DNA from: Streptomyces sp.
GTDB taxonomy: Bacteria; Actinomycetota; Actinomycetes; Streptomycetales; Streptomycetaceae
Reading direction: 5' to 3'
DNA length: 32,052 bases
Assembly: GCA_013362785.1 (NCBI GenBank)
Contig: JABFVM010000408.1
Coordinates: 1 to 32,052, forward strand
Part shown: positions 31,922 to 32,052 of the stretch, in pieces
Position numbering within the stretch: the stretch's first letter is position 1
Layout of the letters: the number at the start of each line of letters is the position of its first letter
The notes under the pieces: model-generated
What the model saw: only the letters and a program-made list of their open reading frames with translations
Database searches by the model: none
What the model was told of the DNA's origin: nothing
Translations under genes and position numbers: made by a program

Positions 31922-31981
31922 ACTCTCTCTTGGGGACGGCCGCAGCCGCCCGTGGGGACAAGGACGAAGAACACGAGGGGG

Positions 31982-32002
31982 TTTTGTGGGCCCCCGACAA
32001 AA
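31982..32002. promoter_or_regulatory. Dyad between fasR and fabD
   Basis: TTTTGT-N9-ACAAAA, AT-rich arms around a GC core, immediately after the fasR stop and about 60 bases ahead of fabD. It could be the FasR operator of the fab operon or the end of the fasR message. FasR is known to bind the fabDHPF promoter in S. coelicolor; that this dyad is the site is inference. Confidence 0.4.
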
Positions 32003-32004
32003 GC

Positions 32005-32052
32005 CTAGAGCTGGAGATCGCCGTCGACCAGACGCCCCAGGATCAGCGCGAT
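32005..32052 (-). CDS. fasR: 3' end of fasR-like regulator gene (15 codons plus stop)
   Basis: Only the last residues, IALILGRLVDGDLQL, are in the window, read on the minus strand to the TAG at 32005-32007. Position directly upstream of fabD on the same strand is that of fasR (SCO2386-type, PucR-like activator of fatty acid synthesis) in Streptomyces. The identity rests on gene order, since no domain is visible. Confidence 0.6.
   Translation of the reverse strand: MALILGRLVDGDLQL

Noticed and set aside
30110..32008. A 632-codon plus-strand frame opposite fabH and fabD
   Set aside because: Antisense shadow of two fully conserved fatty acid synthase genes.
27672..32052. A polyketide or antibiotic cluster signalled by ketosynthase, ACP and malonyltransferase genes
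   Set aside because: The order fasR-fabD-fabH-acpP-fabF and the DSL-type ACP match the housekeeping fatty acid synthase. No chain-length factor, cyclase or ketoreductase is present.

Overview
The window is about 32 kb of very GC-rich chromosome with the codon use, ribosome-binding sites (AGGAGG-like, 5-9 bases ahead of ATG or GTG) and gene content of a Streptomyces. The strongest anchor is the right end, where fabD, fabH, acpP and fabF lie in one minus-strand operon directly behind the 3' end of a fasR-like regulator. This is the order known from Streptomyces coelicolor. I saw no phage, transposon, CRISPR, tRNA or rRNA, and no stretch over 300 bases lacks a gene (the longest gap is 223 bases, 27449-27671).

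Layout, left to right. 1-792: the 3' part of an acidic, Tyr/Gly-rich membrane-anchored protein. 851-5068: a membrane-linked diacylglycerol/lipid kinase, a DUF2252 protein and a CPA1-type cation/proton antiporter. 5245-8717: five plus-strand membrane-protein genes. Two of them are near-identical PLDc_N/SHOCT paralogues that flank a GAP/SfLAP-type transporter. 8742-11703: a large MalT-type STAND/LuxR regulator followed by a coupled 65-residue protein. 11799-13886: a MarR repressor divergent from a zinc-free NADPH oxidoreductase, then an Ohr peroxidase; this looks like an oxidant or electrophile response group.

13970-21928: a beta-lactamase-fold serine hydrolase, a long secreted M14 carboxypeptidase with a repeat-encoded signal peptide, an alanine-rich protein of unknown function, an EI24/CysZ-like membrane protein, a secreted pyroglutamyl-peptidase-like protein whose catalytic Cys reads as Ser, and a LysR regulator. 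21952-27448: a Rid-family protein that lacks the canonical catalytic Arg, a TetR repressor divergent from a PA14-containing GH3 beta-glucosidase, an aldose 1-epimerase and an SGNH-hydrolase lipoprotein. The GH3 enzyme, epimerase and TetR suggest intracellular use of imported beta-glucosides.

27672-32052: a DUF3145 gene, a strong bidirectional terminator, then the type II fatty acid synthase operon. FabD loads malonyl on AcpP, FabH starts the chain, and FabF elongates it. Hairpins sit on both sides of acpP, and a short dyad lies between fasR and fabD.

I did not find a clearly new multi-gene system. The best leads are the Cys-to-Ser C15-like exoprotein, the duplicated SHOCT genes around the SfLAP-type gene, the Rid protein without its Arg, the repeat-built signal peptide, and several candidate operators and leaderless promoters.
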